A stretch of 15,808 nt of DNA, taken from contig JALOSK010000011.1 of the NCBI GenBank assembly GCA_025458465.1, positions 1 to 15,808 on the forward strand, given 5' to 3'. Source of the DNA: Sandarakinorhabdus sp. (GTDB lineage Bacteria; Pseudomonadota; Alphaproteobacteria; Sphingomonadales; Sphingomonadaceae). This document shows, one piece after another, positions 6,948 to 13,775 of this stretch. Below the pieces are notes generated by a model, which was given only the letters and a program-made list of their open reading frames with translations, was not told the DNA's origin and did not search any database. The first letter of the stretch is position 1; each line of letters begins with the position of its first letter. The translations under genes and the position numbers were made by a program.

Positions 6948-9890
6948 TCAGAAGCGGAAGCCGGCGGCCACGCCGTAACGCCGGGGTTCCAGCGTGAAGA
7001 CGTTGGTGAACAGGCCCGACGACTGGTCGGTGACGTAAAGGCCGGTCACCGCGCTGTTGTCGGTCAGGTTCTGCACGAAGGCGCGGATGTACCACTTGTC
7101 GTCCGGGCCGTTGAACTGGGCCTGGGCGTTGATGACCGTGTACGAAGGCACCCGGTTGATCGCGCCGTTGAAGATGTTGCCAAAGCTTTCGCCGGTGTGG
7201 GCCATGTCCACGCGCGGGATGAAGCTCATGCTGTCGCCCACCGGGAAGGTGTACTGCACGCCGGCCGAGAACTTGTACTGCGGGGCCTGCGGCAGCTGGT
7301 TGCCGGCGATGTTGGTCAGCACGCCTTCGGGCAGCATCTGGAACTGGCCACCGGTGGCAAGCGCCTGCAGCACGCCGCAGAAGCTGAACGCGCCGCCAAC
7401 ACCGGGGGTCAGGCCGCTGTCGGTCGGGAAGTCGGTCACGCCCTGCAGGCCGGCACCGGCCTGCAGGCCCGGAATGGCCCCGGCGTTGATGGCGGCGTTG
7501 ACGCCGTTGACGAAGGCCCGCGTGCCGGCCTGGCCGCCGGCGCCGTTGTTGACGACGGCGCAGTTGGAGCCGTTCGAGATGTCCTTGATGATCACGGCAT
7601 CATCGCGGTTGCCGGCCGGGTTGCGCGGGTTGGCCAGGAACTTGTCCGTCGAAACCCGGGTTTGCAGCCAGGATGCGTTGAGGTTCACCGCCAGGCGGCG
7701 CGTCGGCTGGATGATGAATTCGCCTTCCAGGCCGTACACTTCGGCATCGACGTTGTCGTTGACCGAGGTGCGGGCGGTGATGCGCGACAGCTGCAGGCCC
7801 TTGTACTTGTAATAGAAGCCCGTGATGTTGGCGCGCAGCTTGCCATCGAGGAAGCTGTTCTTCGAACCGATTTCAAAGGCGTCGATGAATTCCGGCGTGA
7901 AGAAGTCCGGCACCGCGAAGATCGGCTGCAGCGGCGGATTGATGCCGCCCGACTTGTAACCGCGCGAATAGGAGACGTAGATCAGATTGTCGTCGGTCAC
8001 CTGCCAGTCGAGCACGGCGCGGCCGGTGATTTCCGAGAAGCTGACACTGCGATCCGAGAAGGGCTGGATGCCGGGGCGGTTGGGATCGCCGTCGAAGCCG
8101 GCAGCGAATGGCGAGTTGAAGGCGCTGCCGGTGGTGGTGAACGGCACGAAGAAGCTGGCCAGCGTCGAACGGGCGCTGACGTTCTTGCTGTCGTTGTTGT
8201 AGCGCAGGCCGCCGGTGAACTTCAGCTTGTCGGTGATGTTGTAATAGACTTCACCGAAGATGCCGTAGCTTTCCAGCTCATAGCGGGCCGTGTTGTTGCG
8301 GAAGAACGGCGTGCCCAGGAAGCCGGGAGGAAGCGCACCGCCGCTGCCCGCCGCCGTCAGCGAACCGAGCACGCCCGAGACATAGTCGATGCCCCAGCTG
8401 TTCACGTAATAGCTGTTTTCCGGCATCACGCTGTTCACGTAGATGCCGCCCAGCAGGAAGTTGAACTTGCCGTCCCACTGCGAGCTGATGATGGCTTCCA
8501 CCGTCTTGGCACGGACGATCTGGTTGGAGCGGTCGAAATCCTGCGGCGTCGCCGAGCACAGACGCTGTCCGCCGAACGAACCAAGGCCACTTTCTTCCGA
8601 AAGCGAGGTGCAGAACTGGTTGCCGGACGAGATCGCGTTGGCAACGTTCGACAAGCCGGGAATGGCGCCCGAAAGTGCGTTGAGCGCGCCAACGCCGCCA
8701 GCAGCAATCGCCGGATTGAACACGCTGAGGTTGTAGTCAACCTGGCTATCCACTGCGTTGCGCTGGTACATGCCGGTGACCTGCGCCTTGATGCCGCCGA
8801 AGTCATGCTGGATGCGCAGCATGTACTGCTCTTCCTCGGCGAAATAGTTGGGCGTGAAATCGGTACGAACTTCGCGCACATTGGCCGGGTTGGTATTGCC
8901 GGGATAGTTGTAAGCATCCGTGCCATAAAGGCTGCCCAGACCGAGCAGACCGGCGGCGGCGCCGCCCTGCGTGGTCAGGAACTCGCGGCTGGAGAGTGTG
9001 CCGACGAAGGTGGAGTTGGCGTTGATGAAGCCATTGTCGCGCCGGCCGGGCAGGCAGCCCAGCACGCCGGTGGGATCGGTCTGGCACAGTTGCTTCTGCA
9101 GACGCGAGCGATCGCTGTTCTCGCGGAAATAATAGGCCATCGCGTCGACGGTGGTGTTGTCTGTCGGCTGCCACCGGATGCTGCCGCGGATGGCATAGAG
9201 ATCGCGGCCATCAACGCGGCTGTTGTCGAACACGTTGGTGGTGAAGCCGTCGCGGCGCAGATAGGTGCCGGCCACGCGCACGGCCAGCGTGTCGGTGATG
9301 GGCAGGTTGAACATGCCCTTCAGGCGCAGCGAGTTGAAATTGCCATATTCGACTTCGCCGGCGGCGTGGATGGCATCCATCGTCGGCTTGGCGTTGACGA
9401 AGTTGACGACACCGCCGGTGGCATTGCGGCCGAACAGCGTGCCCTGCGGGCCGCGCAGCACTTCGACGCGTTCCAGATCGAAGAATTCGGCTTCGAACAG
9501 GCGGGTGGCGAACAGCGGCATGCCTTCGGAATGGATGGCGGTGGCGCTGTCGCAGGTCACGCCCACGCACAAATCGCCGATGCCGCGGATGGTGAAGCTG
9601 GCGCCGGTGAAGTTGCCCTTGGTGAAGGTGATGTTGGGCAGGGTGAGCTGGATATCCAGCGGGTTGTTGATCTGCTGCTTCTGCAGGGCGTCGGCCGAAA
9701 AGGCGGTCACCGCGATCGGCACGTCCTGCAGGCTTTGGGCGGTGCGCTGCGCGGTGACGACGATTTCCTCGACGCCATAATCATCAGCCTGCGCTTCCTG
9801 GGCAAAGGCCGGTGCCGCACCAACTGCAACAAGGCCGATCAGCGACGCGCTGGCAACAAGACCGGCACGGAGTCCAGACGTGATCTTCAT
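6948..9890 (-). CDS. TonB-dependent outer-membrane receptor
   Basis: A 980-residue receptor with a signal peptide (MKITSGLRAG, hydrophobic to APAFA, cleavage after residue 30), TonB box EEIVVTAQR (41-49), a plug domain with IRGIG (101-105) and LRGPQGTLFGRNATGGVVN (145-163), then a long beta-barrel ending in the C-terminal phenylalanine (GFRF) expected for outer-membrane insertion. ATG 9890 has GGAGGAA 8 bases upstream. Eight cysteines are present, two in the plug (C108 and C113, CVGVTC) and the rest in predicted loops, so disulfides are possible. This type takes up siderophores, glycans or aromatic compounds with energy from TonB-ExbBD. The substrate is not evident, and no sensor or anti-sigma gene adjoins it. 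Length is at the upper end for the family. Two terminators follow, so it is probably transcribed alone. Confidence 0.95.
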   Translation of the reverse strand: MKITSGLRAGLVASASLIGLVAVGAAPAFAQEAQADDYGVEEIVVTAQRTAQSLQDVPIAVTAFSADALQKQQINNPLDIQLTLPNITFTKGNFTGASFTIRGIGDLCVGVTCDSATAIHSEGMPLFATRLFEAEFFDLERVEVLRGPQGTLFGRNATGGVVNFVNAKPTMDAIHAAGEVEYGNFNSLRLKGMFNLPITDTLAVRVAGTYLRRDGFTTNVFDNSRVDGRDLYAIRGSIRWQPTDNTTVDAMAYYFRENSDRSRLQKQLCQTDPTGVLGCLPGRRDNGFINANSTFVGTLSSREFLTTQGGAAAGLLGLGSLYGTDAYNYPGNTNPANVREVRTDFTPNYFAEEEQYMLRIQHDFGGIKAQVTGMYQRNAVDSQVDYNLSVFNPAIAAGGVGALNALSGAIPGLSNVANAISSGNQFCTSLSEESGLGSFGGQRLCSATPQDFDRSNQIVRAKTVEAIISSQWDGKFNFLLGGIYVNSVMPENSYYVNSWGIDYVSGVLGSLTAAGSGGALPPGFLGTPFFRNNTARYELESYGIFGEVYYNITDKLKFTGGLRYNNDSKNVSARSTLASFFVPFTTTGSAFNSPFAAGFDGDPNRPGIQPFSDRSVSFSEITGRAVLDWQVTDDNLIYVSYSRGYKSGGINPPLQPIFAVPDFFTPEFIDAFEIGSKNSFLDGKLRANITGFYYKYKGLQLSRITARTSVNDNVDAEVYGLEGEFIIQPTRRLAVNLNASWLQTRVSTDKFLANPRNPAGNRDDAVIIKDISNGSNCAVVNNGAGGQAGTRAFVNGVNAAINAGAIPGLQAGAGLQGVTDFPTDSGLTPGVGGAFSFCGVLQALATGGQFQMLPEGVLTNIAGNQLPQAPQYKFSAGVQYTFPVGDSMSFIPRVDMAHTGESFGNIFNGAINRVPSYTVINAQAQFNGPDDKWYIRAFVQNLTDNSAVTGLYVTDQSSGLFTNVFTLEPRRYGVAAGFRF

Positions 9891-9965
9891 CGATAGTTCC
9901 TCCCCAAAATCCCAATCGGCCGGACCTGTTCTTGATGGCTCTGCTGGCCGCGTCCCGTGCCAAGC

Positions 9966-9989
9966 CATGACGCATTTGTGAACGTCATG
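9966..9989. promoter_or_regulatory. Inverted repeat upstream of the TonB-dependent receptor, possible operator
   Basis: CATGACG and CGTCATG form perfect 7-bp arms separated by 10 bases, about 76 bases before the receptor start. The centre-to-centre spacing of 17 bases would suit a dimeric regulator. No regulator gene is adjacent, and I cannot assign a family. Confidence 0.4.
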
Positions 9990-10004
9990 CCGCAATCATC
10001 AGTT

Positions 10005-10061
10005 TGGACAGGCCGCCAAGCCTTTGTCCAGAGCATCAGGCGCCATGGTGGCCACGGCGCC
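10005..10061 (-). repeat. Two hairpins between the four-cysteine protein gene and the receptor gene
   Basis: TGGACA (10005-10010) and TGTCCA (10025-10030) form one stem, with inner GGC/GCC pairing around a 2-base bulge. GGCGCCATGG (10039-10048) pairs with CCACGGCGCC (10052-10061). The single A/C mismatch of that stem becomes a U-G wobble in minus-strand RNA, giving a full 10-bp stem with a 3-base loop. The pair could be a terminator of the upstream gene or a leader structure of the receptor mRNA; no T-tract follows. Confidence 0.45.
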
Positions 10062-10106
10062 CCACTGCCTTCATGGTTGTGGCTATCGTGCAACAGGTGG
10101 AACCGT

Positions 10107-10123
10107 GGCGCCGATGTGGCGCC
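10107..10123 (-). terminator. Weak hairpin just after the four-cysteine protein gene
   Basis: GGCGCC-GATGT-GGCGCC gives a 6-bp GC stem starting 5 bases after the TGA at 10128. No T-tract follows on the minus strand, so a terminator role is only possible. Confidence 0.3.
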
Positions 10124-10127
10124 GGGT

Positions 10128-10601
10128 TCAACGCCTGCGTTTTCGGGCGGGTTTCCGATCGGGCGGCACTGGCACGATGGCGGCGATGCCGCATTCCCCG
10201 CCCGATCTCGCGCCCACGGAATCGCGGCCGGCGCACAGTTCGCCAGCCCGCGTGGGCTGATAATAGAAGGCCTGATAGAAGGAGAGGGCGGGGCAGTCTT
10301 CCGCCAGCAGGATGCGCCAGCGGGCGCCGCCTTTCAGCGTCACCTCGATGGCGCGATCGCCCAGCAACTGGGCGCCGGCAACGGTGTTGATCGGAATGCA
10401 CTGGCGCCGTGCCACCCGATCGGCCACCGTTCGGCCCGGCGCCCCGCCCGGCCGCACCGGCATGCGGCGCGTGTTCTCGCCGCGAAAACCGGGTGGCGTC
10501 TGCTCGGCGCGCTGGGCGTCAGCGGCGCTGGCGATGGCGAGGGATGCCACCCCGGCGACGACGACCGCCTGCAATGCCATGGCCCACAACGCTGTCTTCA
10601 C
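10128..10601 (-). CDS. Secreted four-cysteine protein, resembling DUF6491
   Basis: Read from GTG 10601 this is a 157-residue protein with a signal peptide: Lys2, then a hydrophobic stretch from about residue 4 to 25 and ASAADAQ as the likely cleavage region. The mature part has exactly four cysteines (C68, C103, C123, C137). The pattern RRQCIPINTV, then DCPAL about 35 residues later, then ELCAGRD and GGECGI, is like that of DUF6491-type periplasmic proteins common in alphaproteobacteria. This assignment is from memory of the pattern. The tail is basic (RKPARKRRR). The start is uncertain: GTG 10601 keeps the charged n-region but its only Shine-Dalgarno is AAAAGG 12 bases away, and ATG 10580 is the alternative. 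It is divergent from the FAD enzyme gene. Function unknown. Confidence 0.68.
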   Translation of the reverse strand: MKTALWAMALQAVVVAGVASLAIASAADAQRAEQTPPGFRGENTRRMPVRPGGAPGRTVADRVARRQCIPINTVAGAQLLGDRAIEVTLKGGARWRILLAEDCPALSFYQAFYYQPTRAGELCAGRDSVGARSGGECGIAAIVPVPPDRKPARKRRR

Positions 10602-10802
10602 CCTTTGGCAGCACCTTTTCAACGCCGGCCCGGGCCGCGTACCGGCCGCGTTTCCGGGAATCGCGTGGATGTGGGGCCGCCCCCACGGCCAGCAAACCTG
10701 CACACTTCCGGTGGCGTGCTTGAACATGGGGTGAATGGCAAGGCCCGGGGAACCATCGTCGCGGTGGTTCTGCCGCCGGCAAAAAGGCGTTAGGAAGCCG
10801 CC

Positions 10803-12221
10803 ATGACCCTTGCCGCGCCCCGCCCCGATCTCGCGCCGCCATCGCCGGCCGCGCTGGCCGCACTCAAGGCCGCTGCCGGCAGCGACTGGACGGACGATCC
10901 CGATCTGATCGCCCCCAGGCTGGTTGACTGGCGCGGGCGCTTTCACGGCAACACGCCCCTGGTGCTGCTGCCGCGCGATACGGCCACGCTGGCCCGCATC
11001 GTGGCAGCGGCCGCCGCGCACCGGGTGGGCCTGGTGCCGCAGGGCGGCAACACCGGGCTGGTGGGCGGCGGCATCCCACCCGCCGATGGTTCGGCCGTGC
11101 TGGTCAGCTGCACGCGCATGAACCGGATTCGCGCCCTTGATGTGCCCGGCCGGCTGCTGGTGGCGGAAGCCGGCGTGGTGCTGGCCGATGTGCACGCGGC
11201 GGCGGCGGCGGCGGGGCTTGCGTTCCCGCTGTCGCTTGGCGCCAAGGGTTCGGCCACCGTGGGCGGGCTGGCGGCCACCAATGCCGGCGGCGTTCAGGTG
11301 GTGCGCCATGGCACGATGCGGGCGCTTGTGGCGGGCATGGAAGCGGTGCTGCCCGATGGCAGTGTGCTGCACCAGTTGCAGGGCCTGGCCAAGGACAACA
11401 CCGGCCTGGACATCAAGCAGTTGCTGATCGGCGCGGAAGGCACGCTGGGCTTCATCACCGCCGTGGCGCTGAGGCTGGTGCCGCAGCCGCGCCATCGCGT
11501 GGTGGGCTGGGCCGGCGTGGACCGGCCCGGCCGCGCGCTGGACCTCCTGACCCGGCTGAGCGATCTGACGGGTGGCCAGGTGGAAAGTTTCGAACTGATC
11601 CCGGCCGACGGTGTGGCGCTGGTGGCGCAGCATCTGGGGCTGGCCTCGCCGCTGGCCGGGCCGCACACATGGCATTGCCTGGTGGAACTGGCCGGGCCGC
11701 AGCCGCTTGATGCGCTGCTGATGGAGGGGCTTGCCGCGGCCGACGATGCGGTGATCGCCCAGAACGAGGCGCAGGCCCAGGCACTGTGGCGTCGCCGCGA
11801 GGAACTGCCGCTGGCCGAACGGCAGGATGGCCCGGCCGTGCATCATGATATCGCCGTGCCGGTCTCGCAGATGCCGGCCTTTGCCGAACTGGCCGCTGCG
11901 GAGGTGGAGGCGCGCTTTGCCGGTGCGCGCGTGCTGGCCTTCGGGCATCTTGGCGATGGCAATCTGCATTTCAACGTGCGCGCGCCGGCCGGTGATGGCG
12001 CGGCGGCCTGGGTGGCCGCGCACCGCGAAGGCATCACCGCGCTGGTGCACGATCTGGTCACGGCGGCGGGCGGCTCGATTTCGGCCGAACATGGCATTGG
12101 CGTCCTGAAAAAGGCGGATCTGGCCCGCCATGGCGATCCGGCCCGGCTGGCGGCCATGCGTGCGATCAAGGCGGCGCTGGATCCGGCCGGGATCATGAAC
12201 CCCGGCAAGCTTTATGGGTGA
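10803..12221 (+). CDS. FAD-binding D-2-hydroxyacid dehydrogenase (GlcD/D-2-hydroxyglutarate dehydrogenase family)
   Basis: A 472-residue flavoenzyme of the vanillyl-alcohol-oxidase fold. The PCMH-type FAD-binding domain covers about residues 50-230, with PQGGNTGLVGGG (79-90), GSATVGGLAATNAGG (149-163) and LIGAEGTLGFIT (208-219). The C-terminal domain carries HHDIAVPVSQMP (347-358), the metal-site motif GHLGDGNLHF (381-390), ISAEHGIG (426-433) and the usual ending DPAGIMNPGKLY. These match D-2-hydroxyglutarate and D-lactate dehydrogenases, which oxidise D-2-hydroxyacids to 2-oxoacids and pass electrons to the respiratory chain or to an electron-transfer flavoprotein. D-2-hydroxyglutarate is the likelier substrate given length and motifs, but D-lactate cannot be excluded. 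AGGAAG lies 5 bases before the ATG. The SapC gene follows after 127 bases. Confidence 0.93.
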   Translation: MTLAAPRPDLAPPSPAALAALKAAAGSDWTDDPDLIAPRLVDWRGRFHGNTPLVLLPRDTATLARIVAAAAAHRVGLVPQGGNTGLVGGGIPPADGSAVLVSCTRMNRIRALDVPGRLLVAEAGVVLADVHAAAAAAGLAFPLSLGAKGSATVGGLAATNAGGVQVVRHGTMRALVAGMEAVLPDGSVLHQLQGLAKDNTGLDIKQLLIGAEGTLGFITAVALRLVPQPRHRVVGWAGVDRPGRALDLLTRLSDLTGGQVESFELIPADGVALVAQHLGLASPLAGPHTWHCLVELAGPQPLDALLMEGLAAADDAVIAQNEAQAQALWRRREELPLAERQDGPAVHHDIAVPVSQMPAFAELAAAEVEARFAGARVLAFGHLGDGNLHFNVRAPAGDGAAAWVAAHREGITALVHDLVTAAGGSISAEHGIGVLKKADLARHGDPARLAAMRAIKAALDPAGIMNPGKLYG

Positions 12222-12244
12222 TGGGCCTCGCGGCGAAGAACCGG

Positions 12245-12265
12245 CGTGCGGCAAGCAGCCGCGCG
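12245..12265 (+). terminator. Possible hairpin after the FAD dehydrogenase gene
   Basis: CGTGCGGC-AAGCA-GCCGCGCG forms an 8-bp stem including one G-U pair, 23 bases after the stop. No T-tract follows, so read-through into the SapC gene is possible. Confidence 0.3.
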
Positions 12266-12271
12266 GCGGCC

Positions 12272-12300
12272 TTGCACGGCGGCGGACGGCGCTCTAGAAG
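12272..12300 (+). promoter_or_regulatory. Weak candidate promoter for the SapC gene
   Basis: TTGCAC (12272-12277) and TAGAAG (12295-12300) are separated by 17 bases and lie about 50 bases before the start. Both hexamers match the sigma-70 consensus only partly. Confidence 0.25.
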
Positions 12301-12348
12301 CGGCCGGGTCTTTCCATCCACTCCTGATACGAAAGCGTGACCACGATC

Positions 12349-13107
12349 ATGGCCAGCCAGCCTCCTGCCAACCAGTTGCCCCTGTTCTACAACAGCCTGG
12401 TGCCCCTGTCGTCGCAGCTGCACCCCAATCACGGCCTGAAGGCGCGCGGCGATCTGGGCTTCACGCGGGGCACCCACGCCATCCCGGTGACGGTGGATGA
12501 ATTCCCGCTGGTGCAGCGTCACTTCCCGATCGTGTTCGGCATTGGTGACAACCCGGCCCCGCTGGCGCTTGTGGGCCTGCAGGAAGGCCAGAATCTCTAT
12601 CTGACGTCCGATGACCAGTGGGAACCGGGCCATTATGTCCCGGCGTTCGTGCGCCGCTATCCGTTCATGCTGGCGCGGCTGAGCCCGCAGTCCCAGGAAC
12701 TCTCGCTGTGCTTCGACGACACGTCGGGCATCATCGTGGACAACGAAGGCGAACGCCTGTTCGACGGCACGGAAGCGACCGAGACCACCAAGGCGATCCT
12801 GCAGTTCTGCGAGCAGTTCGAGCAGGCCGTGATGCGCACCCGCGCCTTCATGGAGGAACTGACCAAGCTGGATCTGCTGATGGACGGCGAAGTCACCATC
12901 CAGCGCGACGGTCTGGAACAGCCGGCCGTGTATCGCGGCTTCCGCATGGTGGACGAACAGAAGCTGCAGAACCTGCGCGGTGATCAGGCTCGCAAGATGG
13001 TGCAATCGGGCCTGCTGGGCCTGGTCTATGCCCACCTCTTCAGCCTGTCGCTGATCAGCCCGCTGTTCGAGCGCCAGTTCCTGGCCAGCCAGCCCAAGGC
13101 CGCCTGA
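12349..13107 (+). CDS. SapC family protein
   Basis: A 252-residue protein matching the SapC family (Pfam SapC). It begins with NQLPLFYNSLVPLSS (8-22) and contains HAIPVTVDEF (43-52), YVPAFVRRYPFMLA (96-109) and LCFDDTS, the conserved core of the family. Family members were first linked to S-layer protein export in Campylobacter; in sphingomonads and Caulobacter relatives they often lie near TonB-dependent receptors, with an unproven role. No signal peptide or membrane segment is visible, so it is probably cytoplasmic. ATG 12349 is preferred over GTG 12337, whose only purine-rich stretch (GAAAG) is one base away; related proteins usually start a few residues before the PLFY motif. A strong terminator follows after 39 bases. 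Confidence 0.92.
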   Translation: MASQPPANQLPLFYNSLVPLSSQLHPNHGLKARGDLGFTRGTHAIPVTVDEFPLVQRHFPIVFGIGDNPAPLALVGLQEGQNLYLTSDDQWEPGHYVPAFVRRYPFMLARLSPQSQELSLCFDDTSGIIVDNEGERLFDGTEATETTKAILQFCEQFEQAVMRTRAFMEELTKLDLLMDGEVTIQRDGLEQPAVYRGFRMVDEQKLQNLRGDQARKMVQSGLLGLVYAHLFSLSLISPLFERQFLASQPKAA

Positions 13108-13146
13108 GTTCCCGGGGCTGCCTGAACCGGCTGCCACACCGACATG

Positions 13147-13182
13147 AAAGACCCCGGCGGGCGCGGCCCACCGGGGTTTTTT
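13147..13182 (+). terminator. Intrinsic terminator after the SapC gene
   Basis: ACCCCGG (13151-13157) pairs with CCGGGGT (13171-13177), with an inner GGGC/GCCC stem across one C/A mismatch and the loop GCG. A run of six T (13177-13182) follows. A short A-run on the left side could let it also stop transcripts of the minus-strand histidine-rich gene. Confidence 0.92.
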
Positions 13183-13219
13183 CATGCAACCGACGCGATG
13201 TCAGGCGCCAGAAGGCATG

Positions 13220-13552
13220 TCACGCCGTTTGCAGCGCCCCGTGATCGTCGCAATGGCCATCGTGGGCATGGTGCAGGTGGCCATCGACCAGATAATCGAC
13301 GTGATCACCGTGCGGCACCGCTTCGTGGCCGCAGCCGGGACCGTGCACATGGCCGCACGTCAGGGTGGTGATGCAGCCATCCGGATTGGCCGAGGATACC
13401 GGCACCACATGTTCATCGACATGATCGCCATGCGGGTGGTGCAGGTGCCCATCGTGCAGATAATCGATATGGCCATCGTGGCGCACGGCGGTGTGGCCGC
13501 AGCCCGGCCCGTGCACATGGGCATGGCCGGCGTGGGTGTTGGTGCAACTCAT
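13220..13552 (-). CDS. Histidine-rich, putative zinc-binding protein with an internal duplication
   Basis: A 110-residue acidic protein with 25 histidines, 12 aspartates and 6 cysteines. Residues 12-41 and 68-97 are near-identical repeats of the form HVHGPGCGHxAVxH, then DYLxDGHLHHxH. A 26-residue linker (42-67) separates them, and a further HDGHCDDHG end follows. ATG 13552 has GGAGAA 6 bases upstream. No signal peptide or membrane segment is seen, so the protein should be cytoplasmic. The composition strongly implies binding of several Zn(II) (or Ni/Cu) ions. The divergent neighbour is a ZnuD-like zinc receptor, so a zinc buffer, store or chaperone is the best inference. I recall similar HGPGCGH-type proteins in other bacteria but cannot name a characterised family. 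The compact repeat has no recognisable catalytic domain. Confidence 0.85.
   Translation of the reverse strand: MSCTNTHAGHAHVHGPGCGHTAVRHDGHIDYLHDGHLHHPHGDHVDEHVVPVSSANPDGCITTLTCGHVHGPGCGHEAVPHGDHVDYLVDGHLHHAHDGHCDDHGALQTA
13262..13351 (-). repeat. 90-bp coding repeat, copy 2 (residues 68-97 of the histidine-rich protein)
   Basis: Encodes HVHGPGCGHEAVPHGDH then DYLVDGHLHHAH. It is the partner of 13430-13519 at an offset of 168 bases. The protein sequence is better conserved than the DNA third positions. Confidence 0.85.
13430..13519 (-). repeat. 90-bp coding repeat, copy 1 (residues 12-41 of the histidine-rich protein)
   Basis: Encodes HVHGPGCGHTAVRHDGH then DYLHDGHLHHPH. It aligns with copy 2 without gaps and differs at only a handful of residues. 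Confidence 0.85.
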
Positions 13553-13704
13553 CGGTGTTCTCCGTCGGACATGCACAGCCTGCCACCTTGGCGGACCGCC
13601 ATGCCGCTTCGCCCGTCCCGAAGCATGGCCAATCATGCGCCTCGGCGGCCCGCCCACAAAGTGACGATGGGGCAACGCGAGCAGAATTTGCAGTTCTTCA
13701 CCAC

Positions 13705-13733
13705 TTGACGTGTTACAACGTATCATTCTATCC
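13705..13733 (+). promoter_or_regulatory. Putative promoter with a Zur-like operator upstream of the ZnuD-like receptor
   Basis: TGTTAC-AAC-GTATCA (13711-13725) is a palindrome with one mismatched pair, resembling the TGTTA...TAACA type of Zur site. It directly follows TTGACG (13705-13710), a fair -35 hexamer; a -10 hexamer is poor (TCTATC at 13727-13732). A repressor bound here would block this promoter. The site is about 50 bases before the receptor start and 158 bases from the divergent histidine-rich gene, so it could serve both. Confidence 0.5.
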
Positions 13734-13775
13734 GGCGCGCACAGCTGCATTTCAACAACAACAAGGTTGCCCGTC

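Noticed and set aside
6882..9896. Open frame of about 1000 codons on the plus strand opposite the large receptor
   Set aside because: It mirrors a receptor with signal peptide, TonB box and plug motifs. The product is His/Gln/Arg/Gly-rich without motifs, as expected for an antisense shadow in high-GC DNA.
10671..10686. Hairpin GTGGGG-CCGC-CCCCAC in the divergent region before the FAD dehydrogenase
   Set aside because: A 6-bp GC stem without a T-tract, between two divergent starts, has no clear role and is common by chance at this GC content.
10750..10770. Inverted repeat GAACCA/TGGTTC before the FAD dehydrogenase start
   Set aside because: Six-base arms with a 9-base gap; too weak to call an operator without comparison to relatives.
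10601..12254. Long minus-strand frame extending upstream of the four-cysteine protein through the FAD dehydrogenase gene
   Set aside because: The opposite strand holds a full set of FAD and metal-site motifs. Only the last 157 codons of this frame show a signal peptide and a cysteine pattern.
13220..13552. The two 90-bp repeats as a possible CRISPR-like or mobile repeat array
   Set aside because: There are only two copies, in frame within one coding sequence, and conserved at the protein level, so this is a domain duplication.
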